This document shows positions 1-10,779 of a DNA stretch of 64,000 nt, in pieces. This DNA comes from Hetaerina americana (Eukaryota > Arthropoda > Insecta > Odonata > Calopterygidae). The notes under the pieces were generated by a model, which made no database searches, was not told where the DNA came from, and saw only the letters and a list, made by a program, of their open reading frames with translations. Position numbers and translations under genes: made by a program. The first letter of the stretch is position 1, and every line of letters starts with the position of its first letter. Location: contig JAKTNV010000074.1 of assembly GCA_022747635.1 (NCBI GenBank), positions 434,001 through 498,000 of the forward strand, read 5' to 3'.

Positions 1-83
1 GACTGATGCCTATCTGTATGCACTTCATGTGAATGCATGGCAGGTAGCTTCCCTTCTTGAGAGTGTACATGACTCCTTTAAAG
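1..83 (+). CDS. PIGG: PIGG exon (first in window, 5' end cut)
   Basis: Reads TDAYLYALHVNAWQVASLLE then SVHDSFK, with the last base completing a split Asp codon at 3037. It aligns with the human stretch that precedes the conserved LH..W segment (leucine-rich, then a Lys-Asp). The donor is GTTGGA, a weak site; a second GT after CAG at 42 is rejected because the homology continues past it and the phase would not fit. Confidence 0.72.
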
Positions 84-3000
84 GTTGGAGATGATTTGTT
101 CATTATGATTTTTTTCATAAAGGATTTATGTTTATTGTTGATTGGAAAATAAGAAGTACAAATATTTTTTAGAATTTGGTGCTACTTGCGAAATCCAGGC
201 TGTTATTACTGCATATGTTTATGATGTACTCATTTTTTAAGAAATATTTTTTTATGTACATATATTTAGTATTTCACACCTTACGTCTAAGTATATAAAT
301 ATCACTGGTCCCCTGTTATTCTGTGAATTTTTGGGGTAGATTAGGACCCTTGTTATGAGACAGCCACAGGTTAACTGCTGCCTCCATTTTCCAATAAATC
401 ATTGATTTTCCTGTAATCTTACAATTTTTACCAAAATCAATTAGTTTACCAAAAGATTGACCAACAAACATACATCCCTCAAATTTTTCAATAAATAGGT
501 GACCAACAAACATACTTTTCCCGAGTGTTGTGTTTTTATAGTCCGTACAACCAAATTAAAGTTCATTCGGTGAGTGAAAACCAAAAAGGTACATGAGTGT
601 AATATGGGCATATTTTTTATGCTTACTGTACTCTTTTCAGTGACTCTGTGAGTAATCTTTCCTGAAAAAGTCACATGATTGAAATCTCCAAAAAACTTTC
701 CAAGAATCTCTTACTAATCAGGAGACTTAAAAGCTGTATTCCTGAGGATCATTTGAGACTTGCCAATTTTCCCTTTTTCCCGAGGTCACCCAAGTAATTG
801 CCTAGGGCTTTGTGGACATACAAGTAACAAAAAAGCTCTGCTTATGTTACAAAAGAAAGCAGTTAGGATTATAACCAGCTCTGGTCATCATGATCAGTGT
901 CGTCCACTATTTATCGGGCTAAGAGTGATGATGGTCTTTAACACATACATTTACCAGTGCTTAATTCATGTCAAAGGTAATGTAAATAACTTTTTATTTA
1001 GAGGCAATACACGGATAATACAAGGTCAAGGAATATGTTAGACATTATCCAAAACCTTAAACCAGTCAGATAACCTTGCCTTGAAATTCTTTTCAAACTT
1101 CCCCATACTACAGGGCTGTCTAGCTATAATGGGTTCAAAAATGTAATTAAGGATTGGTTGATTTTGAACCCCTTGTATATTTGAGTGAATATTTTTAGCT
1201 GGACTTCTCAAGAGTACTATAGAAAATTATAATACATGTGTATCTCTTCACAATGGTAATGAATGTATTTAGTTTTATATTTTTCTTTTGAGGGTATCTA
1301 TAGTAGCAAGTGCTGTTCTTTGATGAGTGAAGATTATTATTAAGATTTCAGCATCATATGGCAATGTTTTCAACAAACTACAACATTCCAGGTAGGGAAA
1401 ACCCAGGCTTTATAAAACTGAGCACTTTTATATCCCTTCTTTCAAAATTTAAAAGAACTCAAAAACTTTGTTGATTTCATAATTTTATTTGTAGTTGTCA
1501 AAGTTTTTTATTTCTTTTAAATAATGAAGCAGTTCCACTAATTCATACCTGTAGTAATTTCCTACTTCTTTCAAAAGCCTGGATTTATGCTTTTTGCTAG
1601 GAAGTCACTTTTGCAGTCTTAATTTTCTTAATAATAAAATCTTTTATTTCTGTTGACTAAAAAGTGACATAGAAGTACTTCTTAACTTCATGCTGTGCCT
1701 CAACCCATCTAATCATAATCTTCCAGTTTTGTATTGTTCCCTAATGTATGGGAACATTGATTGACTCCCCCTCTTTTCTGAAATGCTTTGTTTGTGACAT
1801 ATTCGGCAATGTATTTATCTCATAGTAAGTGACCCACTAATTCTATGTTGTCAGTATGAAACCATCTGATTGATCACATTTTCTGTGAGTTACTGTTCCT
1901 TAAGGGTTTCTCTAATTGACTGTATCAAAAGGTGTAGTAATGGGTCTAATGTTTTACTCATCATTCACAGTGTGTACATTCTTGTGTGGCCTTTATCTTT
2001 TCATTTATAGCAATGGGAGACTGTCAGCAGGTGCATATGCCAGAAAGTCATTTAAAAATAAGGGGTGCTTGCACTTACAGACATTTTTTTCCTAAAATTT
2101 TGAAATGTTGACAGAACAATTTTCTTATGGAACAAGGCAAAAATAAAATTGCAGTTATCCATGGTTTTGACCTTGTTTAGTTATCAATGTATGTGGTGGT
2201 GTTATCAGTTGAATTTAAAAGACTGGGCTCTTACTTTTCCTGATTCTCACAGGAGTCATCTTCTGGATTTCTGTTGTATTCAGGTAAAATAACCAGTTGA
2301 TATGGTTGTTGTATCCCTCAATTGGAGCTGATTTTAAGTTAAAAGATTTTGTTGGTATCATTTGATAAAACAGGGTATATTTATCCAAATTTGTAGTTGC
2401 TTATCACAGAAACCTTCACTCTTGAATTTTAAGTCACTTGGAAATTATTTAAACTTTAGAATCCCATTATTCTGTTTGTCTTTAGCAACAGATACTGTAG
2501 TGTTTTTTATAATGAAACTATAAAAAATAAGACCCACAGTATAGCTGAAGCCATGATACAAACAATGACATTATGGCCTGGGAGCTGCAATAATAATAAT
2601 GTTTGTGGTAGCAATCATTCTTGGTGATGAGTCAACTTAAAATTGGCATAAAACATGGCTCTGAAACAATAATTGCAATAAATTGCCTATGTTTACATAA
2701 ATCAAATGATACCCTGGTTCCCTGGAATATATATGTTTTTATCAGAGAACTGGGAATCATTTGATTTCTGAAAGTCCTGCCACTCCATATGCACTCATCA
2801 TATAGTATGGGATGGGACGAGGGTATTTAGTTAAAATTATGAAATATGTATTTGTATTTTGCTATTCAGTACTTAATTACGCTAAACAGATATGTAATCA
2901 TCAAATTTTATTGAACTTTTTAGAACTATATTTACCTATCCACTTCCCTTCAATCCCTTCCTTTTATTTCCTTTTACAGCACATATATTTATTCCCTTGA

Positions 3001-6000
3001 AATTACAAAAGTTAAATTTATTTCTCCATTGAATAGATGGATCATATTTATTTGAAGAGGCAAGTAAACTGCATTCAGAGTGGATCAAATGGGAAAGGGA
3101 CAGAGTGAAATATAAGCCTAAGATGAAATCTATTGGTAACCAAGATGAACTAATTAAAAAGATAGCCAAAAAATATGCAGTAGGCATTACACAAATGACA
3201 TCAAAGTTAGGAGAATCTGTGGTAAACTTTGATTATTATGCCATGTTTTTAGGAGTTGTGATAACGTGGCAGGTAAGTAATTAAATAAAAAATTTTATAC
3301 TTCTATTACAATTGTGTAGCATTTATGTTATGGAATGTTATTTAGTTTAATATCCTAGCATGCCCCTTTCTTAAAATATAGAAATGATATAGAAAGTTAC
3401 TTTCTCATACATCTTATTGATAATGAACGCCCACTTACATTTTACAATATTTACCAAGTGTAATGGCACTCATTTGTACAAGAGACATGGCATGACCAAC
3501 TTCCTGTTAATCTTTTAATCTAAGAATATTCATTCTTTTAAAGCTCAAAGGGAAGAAATCCTGAAAAATTATTATTACGTTGAAGAATTTATGGACAATA
3601 AGTCAATTACTTGTACTTAATAAATTTTCTTATTTGTTGCTTAAACTCCTTGTATTTACATAATATGACTTTTGCTATCCAACCTGATGTGCCATTTATT
3701 TTATAATGGTCCAGTGCATTTGATTTCTTTGGAAAATAATAATATTTATATTTACAAATGGTGATGCATGTTACACTGCACCTAAATGTTTCAAATTGGT
3801 AATAAATGAACTAGTATTGGCACTGCAGTGGTAAATGAATATTTTTACCCATCTAATCCTTAATGGTGCAAACTCTCTGTCTTGCTTTCATTCTCCTCCC
3901 ATCTTCTATGAATCCAAAATTGATGGAAAAAATAGAGTGCATAATTATGTGGGTGTCTTCATGAATTTCGAGTAGGTTTTTATCGGAGATGAATAGGCAA
4001 AGTTAATGTAAGTGTTTAATGAGATTAAGACTGAAGGATTAAGAATTGTCTTTGAAACTTTAACATACATCAAAATGCTGGTTAGCAAATATAGTACTTG
4101 CATGGAAAGCATGGAAGTAAGACACATTTGTCCCTAATCACAAATGCTATTAAATTTTTAGTAGAGTGCTGTTTATCCGATGGGTGGATTTATCTTTTAG
4201 TCTCAGCTGTGAATTTTTGTGCCTCCTATCTCCTGCTCTATAGCTTCATCTCTTGCATAAATATTAATGGCTAATAGGATTTAATCAACTAGACAAGTTT
4301 TTCTTATCACATTCAAGTAATTCAATCATACAAGTTTTAAGGATACAATTGCACATGATGAATTTTCTAAAACAATGCACTATGTTTGAAAGAAATATGC
4401 ATATTTTAGGTAAAATTATCTGTACCTTGTCCTGATATAGGTCTTGGGATGTGGCCTTATTTTAATCGGATAATTCATAATGCTGACCATTGACTAAAAG
4501 TGTGTTTACATTTTGAACTTCAGCAATAGTCATGTGACTTACTACAGAAGGGTTATTCTATTAGAGTTCCATAGATTTATTTAAAATGTATTCAGCCTGT
4601 GTCCGTTAATATTAATAAAATGTTATTTGAATTTTCTTAAATTTGTGTATTATTTCATTTTGGGCGATATTTTCATTACCTATTTATATATTAAAGATAA
4701 GCGTGAATTTTAATGTAATAGTTAAAACTTAATGATTTCAATTTGATACATCATGCATTACACTAATATGTTTTCTTTTGCAGGCATTTATGCTTTCAAT
4801 GCTGAAAGAAGAGGTTATCATCCTTGAGTATCGCTGGACTAAGTCATTCCTTTTAGCTGTCATTATGATGGTGTTTCACTTCAGTATTTGCTTTTTTGGT
4901 TCCTCATTCATTTCAAATTCCAGTCTTAGTAGGCATGATTCATTTACTCTATCAACTGTATTTGTCCTTATTTTTATTGTGGCATTCAACGCACATGAAT
5001 TGTTCTGTGGATCTCATTTATTCAAATTATCACATGTCAAGGTAATGTTCTTTAACATCTTTATTGTGATTCATGTTGTTTTCATTGTATGATTTTTATG
5101 ATATTAAATATGTATAGAAAAACCTCTCCAATTGTAACAATTGAATTTCAGGAAAAGCTAAAAGTTGGCAGTAGCCCAGAGAATAATTTCTTAACATTTG
5201 GAACTTTTCTGCATATAGTAAGCTTGTTCTCCAGTAGTTTTATAGAGGAAGAACATCAAACTTGGCAGTTTCTTTTTATTTCACTGATTATCCTTCTTGG
5301 TGTGAAAATATGTTGCAGTATTCCGCGAAAAGGTAAGTGTGATTATAATAATTAGAAATGAACCATGTTCAATATTTCTGGCTTATGACTCAAATTTGAT
5401 TCCCTAGTTATTGTCAGGGCATCTAATAAGTTTAGCATGAAACTGAAAAAAAAACATTAATGCAAAGTGAATTTCAATTATAATGAAAATAGTGTCAGAA
5501 GAATATTTAATTAGATTTCAGTATGAATTACTATTATTTATTCTTGTAAAATCCTCATGGAGCGCCTTATAGAGATAAAAAAGCTTTAATACAGATGTGT
5601 TTTCAAATTCGTTAATTTATCATGGATTAAATTTAATTTTTGATATTTATACCAATCTACAAAATTTAAGTGTTTGTAAATCATATTTTTCCTTTATTAC
5701 TGCAAAAATTATGTGCATAGTCATAAAATTTTAATTTTCTTTGCATTGAATATTCTTCATCTTTTGACTTGACTGTAAGACAGAGCCATGCATTGAAATA
5801 TGGCATTGCCGTGTGGGGGCGCTTATATAATTTTATATGCCTCTTTAGACTATAAAAATGGACTGTAAGAAACATAAGAAAAGTTCCAAGGGCAAGAGGT
5901 TGTAGACCTTTCTTTAAAACTGTGGGTTCGAGGTAGCTCAGGGGTAGAGCATTGGTTTACTGACCAGAGGTAGTAGTATTTTTTATGGGAGGTGACCAAT

Positions 6001-9000
6001 AGCTAAGGTCATTGGCGCCATTAGGGATGGATGGGAATGGAATGGGTGGAGAGAAACCCGCCATCGGCATTAGCCTACTCTTGGCGAAAGGTGCCCAGGG
6101 GTCCGCAGTTTAACATCCCATCTGACAGACATCATACTCTGTCGATGTCGTAGGTTAGCCACTGCACCATTCCACAGGGGATTGGACTTCCCACCATGAG
6201 GGCCTGGGTTCGAATTCCAGAGATGGCAGATTTTTTTCAATGATATCCTGATCCTTACTGGAGGTGCTTTGTGGAGAGCACTTTGAGTGAGTACGACGTC
6301 TGTCGGATGGGACATTAAACTGCGGACCCCTTGGCACCTTTTGACAAGGGTAGGCTGATTCCGATGCCGGGTTTCTCTCTACCCTCCCTTTCCTATTCAT
6401 CCCCAATGGCGCAAATGACCTAAGCTGTCGGTCACCTCCTCTGAAACTAATACTACTGACCGGAGGGCTCGGGTTCAATTACCGGGAAAGCCTCTCTGGG
6501 CACCCTCAGCTGCACCCAAGCTATGTGATTTTTTGGGTACCAGATCTTTCTTGGAAACCATGACCAGTGCAGCCAAAGGAACTGGCCCCACTAACTGATG
6601 TGTGAATTTCATACGCCGTCAGGCTAATGAAAGTGCATCTGGGGTTTATGGAGTCAGGAATTGTGTTTTTTGTATTAATGGATAATTAAATATCTTTATT
6701 GGTTACCTTCATTTTTGTATTTTTAGTATCCTATGTATTCATTTATAATCCATGATTTGATAATATCCATAACTAATTTATATGTTAAATATCTGCCTTA
6801 CCCAATGGCTCTCTCTTATGGAAATTATCTAATGTCATCATTGTCTTAGTGTGGCCAGTATATGTATCTCCTTTGTTTTAAAATTTCATCAATAATGGAC
6901 TATCATTTGTGAGGATACCTATATAAACAAAGGCAATGGTGAAAGTTCACTCTAAAAATAAATATATGAAAATTTTCAAAGAGGGAAATATTTAATTGAC
7001 TGGAAGAGTAATGCTAACTTTTTGGAATGCTTCAAATTACTGAATGTTTAGATTGATTTTTAGATCATCATGCTCCTCACAAGAGGTATTACTTCTAAAA
7101 ACTTAGTGGATAACAAACCAGAGAAATAATATCCACCTAATTATTAAGGGTAAATGGCCATTAATCTAAATTCGCTGATCACCATTTTGGCCATCCTTGG
7201 TTTCCAATACTTTTCACAAATGCATGCATGATCTGAATGGTATTTTTTATGCCAGCCCATCTAATTACTCTGCTTTCATTTCAGATAAGAATCATATGCC
7301 AACTGAAGAACCCATTCATTTTATTGGTTCTGTTCCATATATCTGCAATTATAGATATCAAGACCAGGAACCACACCCAAAACCAATTATGGGTGAAGGT
7401 ATATTCACATATCAAAAGAAAGAATTGTTAAAATTCACCTCAATTCTTCTTATTCATCGATTTCTCAGAAATTACAACCACACTGGTGACAAATGGGGTA
7501 ACCTACCTGATATTGGAGACTGGATATCAGACTCAGAAAATATTATGATTCGCTCTGTTGTGATGGCAATGTCACTCCTTGGAATTACATTCTTTTTAGT
7601 CAAAAATTCTCCTATAAAGGGCTCTAATGGATTGTTCATAGTATTTGCTGCTCTGAATATATATGCATATAGAGCTGCTATTGGTGATGTGTCAGCCTTT
7701 GATATGTACCCATCTTCAAGGTTTGTAATGCATATGAAAATAATTAATACTATGTGAAGTTCATCGCATTTGTTCAGCATTTTAACTTTCTGTTTACATT
7801 TTAGGGGGAGTACTGAATTTTTCATATTATTGATTTTGATGGTCCTGATTATGGCAAATGGTGTTTATGAAGCATTTAAAGTGTTAATTCATGATAATGA
7901 CAAAAAAAAACAAAATTTTAATGAAGGAAAAAGAAAATACAGAACACTAGAGCAAGATTCATCAGCTGCTTTTGTGATTTTGACTCATGAGATTTGTAAA
8001 TTTTGGATAATTTTGTGCTCATCTCTAAACCGGCCTGGTGATGTTCCTGTCATATTTGCCTTCCTATTCTGTTCCCATACTTTAGCTAATTCCGTAATGA
8101 AAACTGGAAGATGTGATGTCAACACAATGCCCAAAACCTTCATTTGGCTTGGAATGGTGTTCTACTTCTTCAAGGTTGGTTCTGATAAAATGTATTACAA
8201 ATTATTATTATTATTGATATTCTACTGGTGAAGAGTAGGTTTTGGATGGGCTCAGCCCATACAGTTGTACAACAATACATTTGCTTGCCTCTCCTGACAA
8301 AATACACAACCTAATATCTAGCACTACTGTACAGTACTTCTTCAATTCCACAAACTTCTTTCTGTCTAAAATACTTATCATATTCCTTCCATTTCTTCAT
8401 TTGCCTAATGTTACCCCCCACTCACAGTCTTCAGCAGTTCATTGCCAATCATACTGCTCTGTATCCATCTTTCCTGACCATTTTGGATTTCTACAACAAT
8501 CCCTTCTCCTCTTCCACTAGCACTTGTTTATTTTCCTTTTTTATGTGCAGTATATTTTACTATTATTATAATATATTGTGATTTGTTCTTTTAAAGGGAA
8601 ACTCCAACAGCTTGGCCTCTCTTGATCTGAAGGCTGCTTACACAGGACAGAATAACTACAGTGTTGTTATTGTAGGGATATTACTTTTCTGCCACACATT
8701 TAGCATGCCTATTTTGGCACTATTACTTCTCTTTCATTATCTGGCAGTGACTACTTCCAGATCCAACAACTTTGATTTAAGGTAAGTTCTGACTGTTAAA
8801 CGTATGCAATTATAGAATCATGGTTTTTCTCTGCACTCTTCCTTTAGGCTTCAAACATGCTTGCAAACCTCCTTCAGTGTAATACTGACAAAACAATTTG
8901 TATTGTCAATGATGCAAGTGTATTGTGAGTTGCAAGGCTACATTTTGGTTAACCACCTCACCGTAGCTATGCTACTGTTTGACATAGACCCGCAGGTTGT

Positions 9001-10627
9001 GTTGTGATGAATGGAAATATTTCTGATTCATCTCACATTACAAAGAGTCCATCTTCACCATACACCTCCACTGCTTAATATTATTGGCCATAGACTTACT
9101 TCTCCCAATTTTTAAAGAAATTATTCATGTGCAACTCTACATATTGTTTTATCATATTTTAATTCGGTATACTGTAGTTGGTGCCACATTCCCATGCAAT
9201 TTTTATAATATTTTGTTTTCTACTGCTGCCATTGACCACATCTTACATCCATGGAAAATAAACTCTAGATTTGTAAAAGTTCAAATGAATTACTTCTACT
9301 GGTATTTGTTTTTTATTCTAGTAAAGTATCCTCCTGGTCTCTTCTTCATATTCTGTGTACTGTCTGATTTGCTTCTTTTATCACTGGTGGTCCTAATGCC
9401 TGAAGAGTAAATAAAACTACTTGTTATGGTTAGTCCTACCCTGATTCTATTTTCAATGTATCCTTTTTACTTTAGACAGTTAATTCTGATGTTGTTAATT
9501 CAAATTTTACCAATTAACTTTAGAGTACATTCATATGCATGAAGTGGTCTGTGGCAGTATAAAGAGGTGACCAGGGTTATTAGTGATGCAGATTTGGTAT
9601 GGAGTTTTTAAACTTTTAAATAGATCAAATCCTTACAGTTTTTGCAACTGTGTAGCTCTATAATGCCAGTATCTATTACGACACTCATCACTTGCATACA
9701 ACTTACTGGTAATAATATAGGAAGTTTGTTACATCTAAATTTACAGCTGATTGTGATACATTTTCAGTTGAATATATGTAAGCTTCAATATAAATGTGGC
9801 CCTGATATACCGAATGGTAAAAGTATGAAATGACGAAACATCAAACAAAGAAAATAGGGTCACTTTTTACCCCTTCCCTCTGCCAAAAAAGCATATTTTT
9901 TAAAATTAGGAAATGTTTTCATGCAAGCTCTAGACATGAAAACCTTTGGTCTTGGGTAATAGAGGGAAGCAAGGGTGGGAATTTATCTTTTAGAATTCAA
10001 TTACCTCTTCTGAATTTGCTAGGCTAGATTAGACTTATGTACTAGGTATTTTATGGAATTATTTCAGGACCAGAGAAAGTTTTAAAGAATTAATTCCTCT
10101 GAAAAGTACTAAATATGTACTTCATATACCTAAGTGTATAAATGTGTTAATAATTTTTTTTGCATACTTTAGTAATTTTGCCCATTTTTTTGTTACTTTA
10201 TCCACTTGAAGGAAAGTTCAGGAACATTCCTGACTAAAACCTAGGTATACCTATTTTATATTATCTTTAAGTAACATTCAAATGGCATTTTATGGAACTA
10301 TGTATTTATGTTCATGTTCACATGCCTAGTACTTTTTAATATGCTGCTACTCTAATGACATTATTGTTCTTTAGGTGTCCTCAAAAGATAATGAATGCAG
10401 CAGTGAAATCTGTTATCATGACTCGACTGTTTCCTGTGGTGTTCTATTTGCCATTCATAATCTTACAAAGGCATCACCTTTTCATTTGGACAGTGTTTGC
10501 TCCAAAGCTATTATATGAAGCCTTTTTAACCTTGTCTTCCTTATTTGGTCTTTTCCTTGTCATCGGCCTCCAAAGATGTCTTAGCCATTTGGCGAAGCTG
10601 CAGAGGTATGGTCTGATTCAAGTATAA
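1..10627 (+). CDS. PIGG: GPI ethanolamine phosphate transferase 2 (PIGG), C-terminal 666 residues, 8 exons
   Basis: PIGG adds ethanolamine phosphate to the second mannose of the GPI anchor in the ER membrane. Exons are 1-83, 3037-3272, 4784-5041, 5152-5332, 7285-7720, 7805-8174, 8597-8781 and 10375-10627; all have GT-AG introns and together give one open frame ending in TAA. Seen directly: many hydrophobic spans (about 10 or more) and stretches matching what I remember of vertebrate PIGG, namely SFIEEEHQTW, HTGDKWGNLPDIGDW, YRAAIG, FKGNSNSLASLD and RHHLFIWTVFAPKLLYE. The order of these blocks is that of the family. The N-terminal alkaline-phosphatase-like catalytic domain is upstream of base 1, so the metal ligands cannot be checked. 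The long PIGO paralogue is less likely because EEEHQTW and GNSNS with FIW..F.PKLLYE fit PIGG. Identity is strong; the exact exon 1 boundary rests on homology. Confidence 0.9.
84..3036 (+). other. PIGG intron, 2.95 kb
   Basis: AT-rich intron. It holds the LINE fragment at about 735-1290; the rest shows no gene-like content. Confidence 0.7.
735..1290 (+). mobile_element. LINE fragment (CR1/Jockey-like), 3' end of the reverse transcriptase ORF
   Basis: The translation at 835-1040 reads LLMLQKKAVRIITSSGHHDQ then CRPLFIGLRVMMVFNTYIYQ, the C-terminal 'thumb' signature of CR1/Jockey-type reverse transcriptases (LQK.A.RII, H..CRPLF..L.(I/V)..(F/V)N.YIY). In a second frame at about 1100-1190 comes GLSSYNGFKNVIKDWLI-like sequence, typical of the very end of such ORFs. 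The frame is broken by stops and shifts, so it is a dead 5'-truncated copy. It lies in the first PIGG intron of the window, in the gene's orientation. Confidence 0.72.
3037..3272 (+). CDS. PIGG: PIGG exon
   Basis: Starts with two bases that complete a split Asp codon and ends at TGG CAG before GTAAGT (phase 0). Contains LFEEASKLHSEWIKWERD, a luminal helix preceding the membrane region, and ends at the start of the first hydrophobic span (YYAMFLGVVITW). Confidence 0.88.
3273..4783 (+). other. PIGG intron, 1.5 kb
   Basis: AT-rich with no recognisable repeat or gene. Confidence 0.65.
4784..5041 (+). CDS. PIGG: PIGG exon with transmembrane spans
   Basis: Phase 0 at both ends (acceptor TTTTGCAG, donor AAG before GTAATG), 86 codons. 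Two strong hydrophobic segments are visible (FLLAVIMMVFHFSICFF and FTLSTVFVLIFIVAF) separated by a Ser-rich loop. Confidence 0.87.
5152..5332 (+). CDS. PIGG: PIGG exon carrying the EEEHQTW motif
   Basis: Acceptor AATTTCAG, donor AAAG before GTAAGT, leaving one base of a split Asp codon finished at 7285. Contains SLFSSSFIEEEHQTWQFLF, the most recognisable motif of the PIGG/PIGO membrane region, followed by a hydrophobic span. Confidence 0.93.
5971..6183 (-). mobile_element. SINE family A copy, minus strand (left arm of inverted pair)
   Basis: Reading on the minus strand, the copy has a tRNA-like start (GTGCAGTGGCTAACCTACG), then GTCTGTCAGATGGGATGTTA, ACTGCGGACCCC, GGGTTTCTCTCCACCC and a TACTACTA tail. 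It lacks the stretch between the head and the GTCTGTCAGATGG motif seen in other copies, so it is internally deleted. Confidence 0.75.
6184..6454 (+). mobile_element. SINE family A copy, plus strand (right arm of inverted pair)
   Basis: Begins near GGGGATTGGACTTCCCACC, carries box B GGGTTCGAATTCC, then GGTGCTTTGTGGAGAGCACT, GGATGGGACATTAAACTGCG, the GGGTTTCTCTC block and an AATACTACT tail. Same family as the copies at 47309-47596 and 44110-44233. Confidence 0.78.
7285..7720 (+). CDS. PIGG: PIGG exon
   Basis: Begins with AT completing the Asp codon and ends two bases into an Arg codon before GTTTGT. Contains KFTSILLIHRFLRNYNHTGD followed by KWGNLPDIGDWI, two membrane spans, and IYAYRAAIGDV; all are family landmarks. 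Confidence 0.92.
7805..8174 (+). CDS. PIGG: PIGG exon
   Basis: Acceptor CATTTTAG; first base completes the split Arg codon. 123 further codons end at AAG before GTTGGT (phase 0). Encodes several hydrophobic spans separated by a charged loop (NDKKKQNFNEGKRKYRTLEQ), and ends FIWLGMVFYFFK just before the GNSNS motif of the next exon. Confidence 0.9.
8175..8596 (+). other. PIGG intron, 422 bp
   Basis: Pyrimidine-rich on the plus strand, with an open frame at 8242-8520 that matches nothing I recognise. Possibly an old repeat; nothing firm. Confidence 0.5.
8597..8781 (+). CDS. PIGG: PIGG exon with GNSNS motif
   Basis: Acceptor TTTTAAAG, first codons GNSNSLASLDLKAAYTG, matching the family motif GNSN.(I/L)A..D. 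A membrane span follows (VVIVGILLFCHTFSMPILAL). Ends two bases into an Arg codon before GTAAGT. Confidence 0.92.
8782..10374 (+). other. PIGG intron, 1.6 kb
   Basis: Contains a 108-codon open frame of hydrophobic character at 9084-9410. The PIGG exons on either side join to a complete family-like sequence without it, so it is not needed for the protein. Confidence 0.55.
10375..10627 (+). CDS. PIGG: PIGG terminal exon
   Basis: Acceptor TTCTTTAG; the first base completes the split Arg. Contains RHHLFIWTVFAPKLLYEAF, the C-terminal signature of PIGG, then a last hydrophobic span and the short tail LQRYGLIQV before TAA at 10625-10627. Confidence 0.93.
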
Positions 10628-10723
10628 ATGTTTGAGTACCTACTCATCAAGTATGTATGAGATTATTGTGTTATCATAAATGCTTTTGAAACTTTTGAGG
10701 TGTCTTTTATTGTTGAAAATACT

Positions 10724-10779
10724 AATAAATGTTATTTTATTGGTTTTATTCTGATTATTTTGTTTATAGCACGAATAAA
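10724..10779 (+). terminator. Candidate PIGG poly(A) signals
   Basis: Two AATAAA hexamers, at 10724-10729 and 10774-10779, lie 97 and 147 bases after the PIGG stop codon. T-rich sequence surrounds them. Which is used cannot be told from sequence. Confidence 0.55.

Larger units (their letters stand above)
5934..6667 (+). mobile_element. SINE family B copy, split by an inverted pair of family A SINEs
   Basis: The tRNA-like head (GAGGTAGCTCAGGGGTAGAGC, box A region, 5933-5958) is separated from its box B (CGGGTTCAATTACCGGG, about 6469) and body (6480-6667) by an insertion of 484 bp. The body contains CACCCTCAGCTGCACCCAAG and GTGTGAATTTCA, shared with copies near 13630, 46300 and 47870. The family is defined here only from these internal copies; no database name is claimed. 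Confidence 0.75.
5333..7284 (+). other. PIGG intron, 1.95 kb, with nested SINEs
   Basis: Apart from the SINE cluster at 5934-6667, the intron is plain AT-rich sequence. Confidence 0.7.

Noticed and set aside
5933..5958. tRNA-like start with GTAGCTCAGGGGTAGAGC
   Set aside because: Box B is about 500 bp away behind an insertion; it belongs to a SINE.
6070..6478. Minus-strand open frames of 81 and 107 codons
   Set aside because: They lie wholly in the inverted SINE pair.
8242..8520. 92-codon open frame in a PIGG intron
   Set aside because: Pyrimidine-rich low-complexity translation, no family resemblance; PIGG reads through without it.
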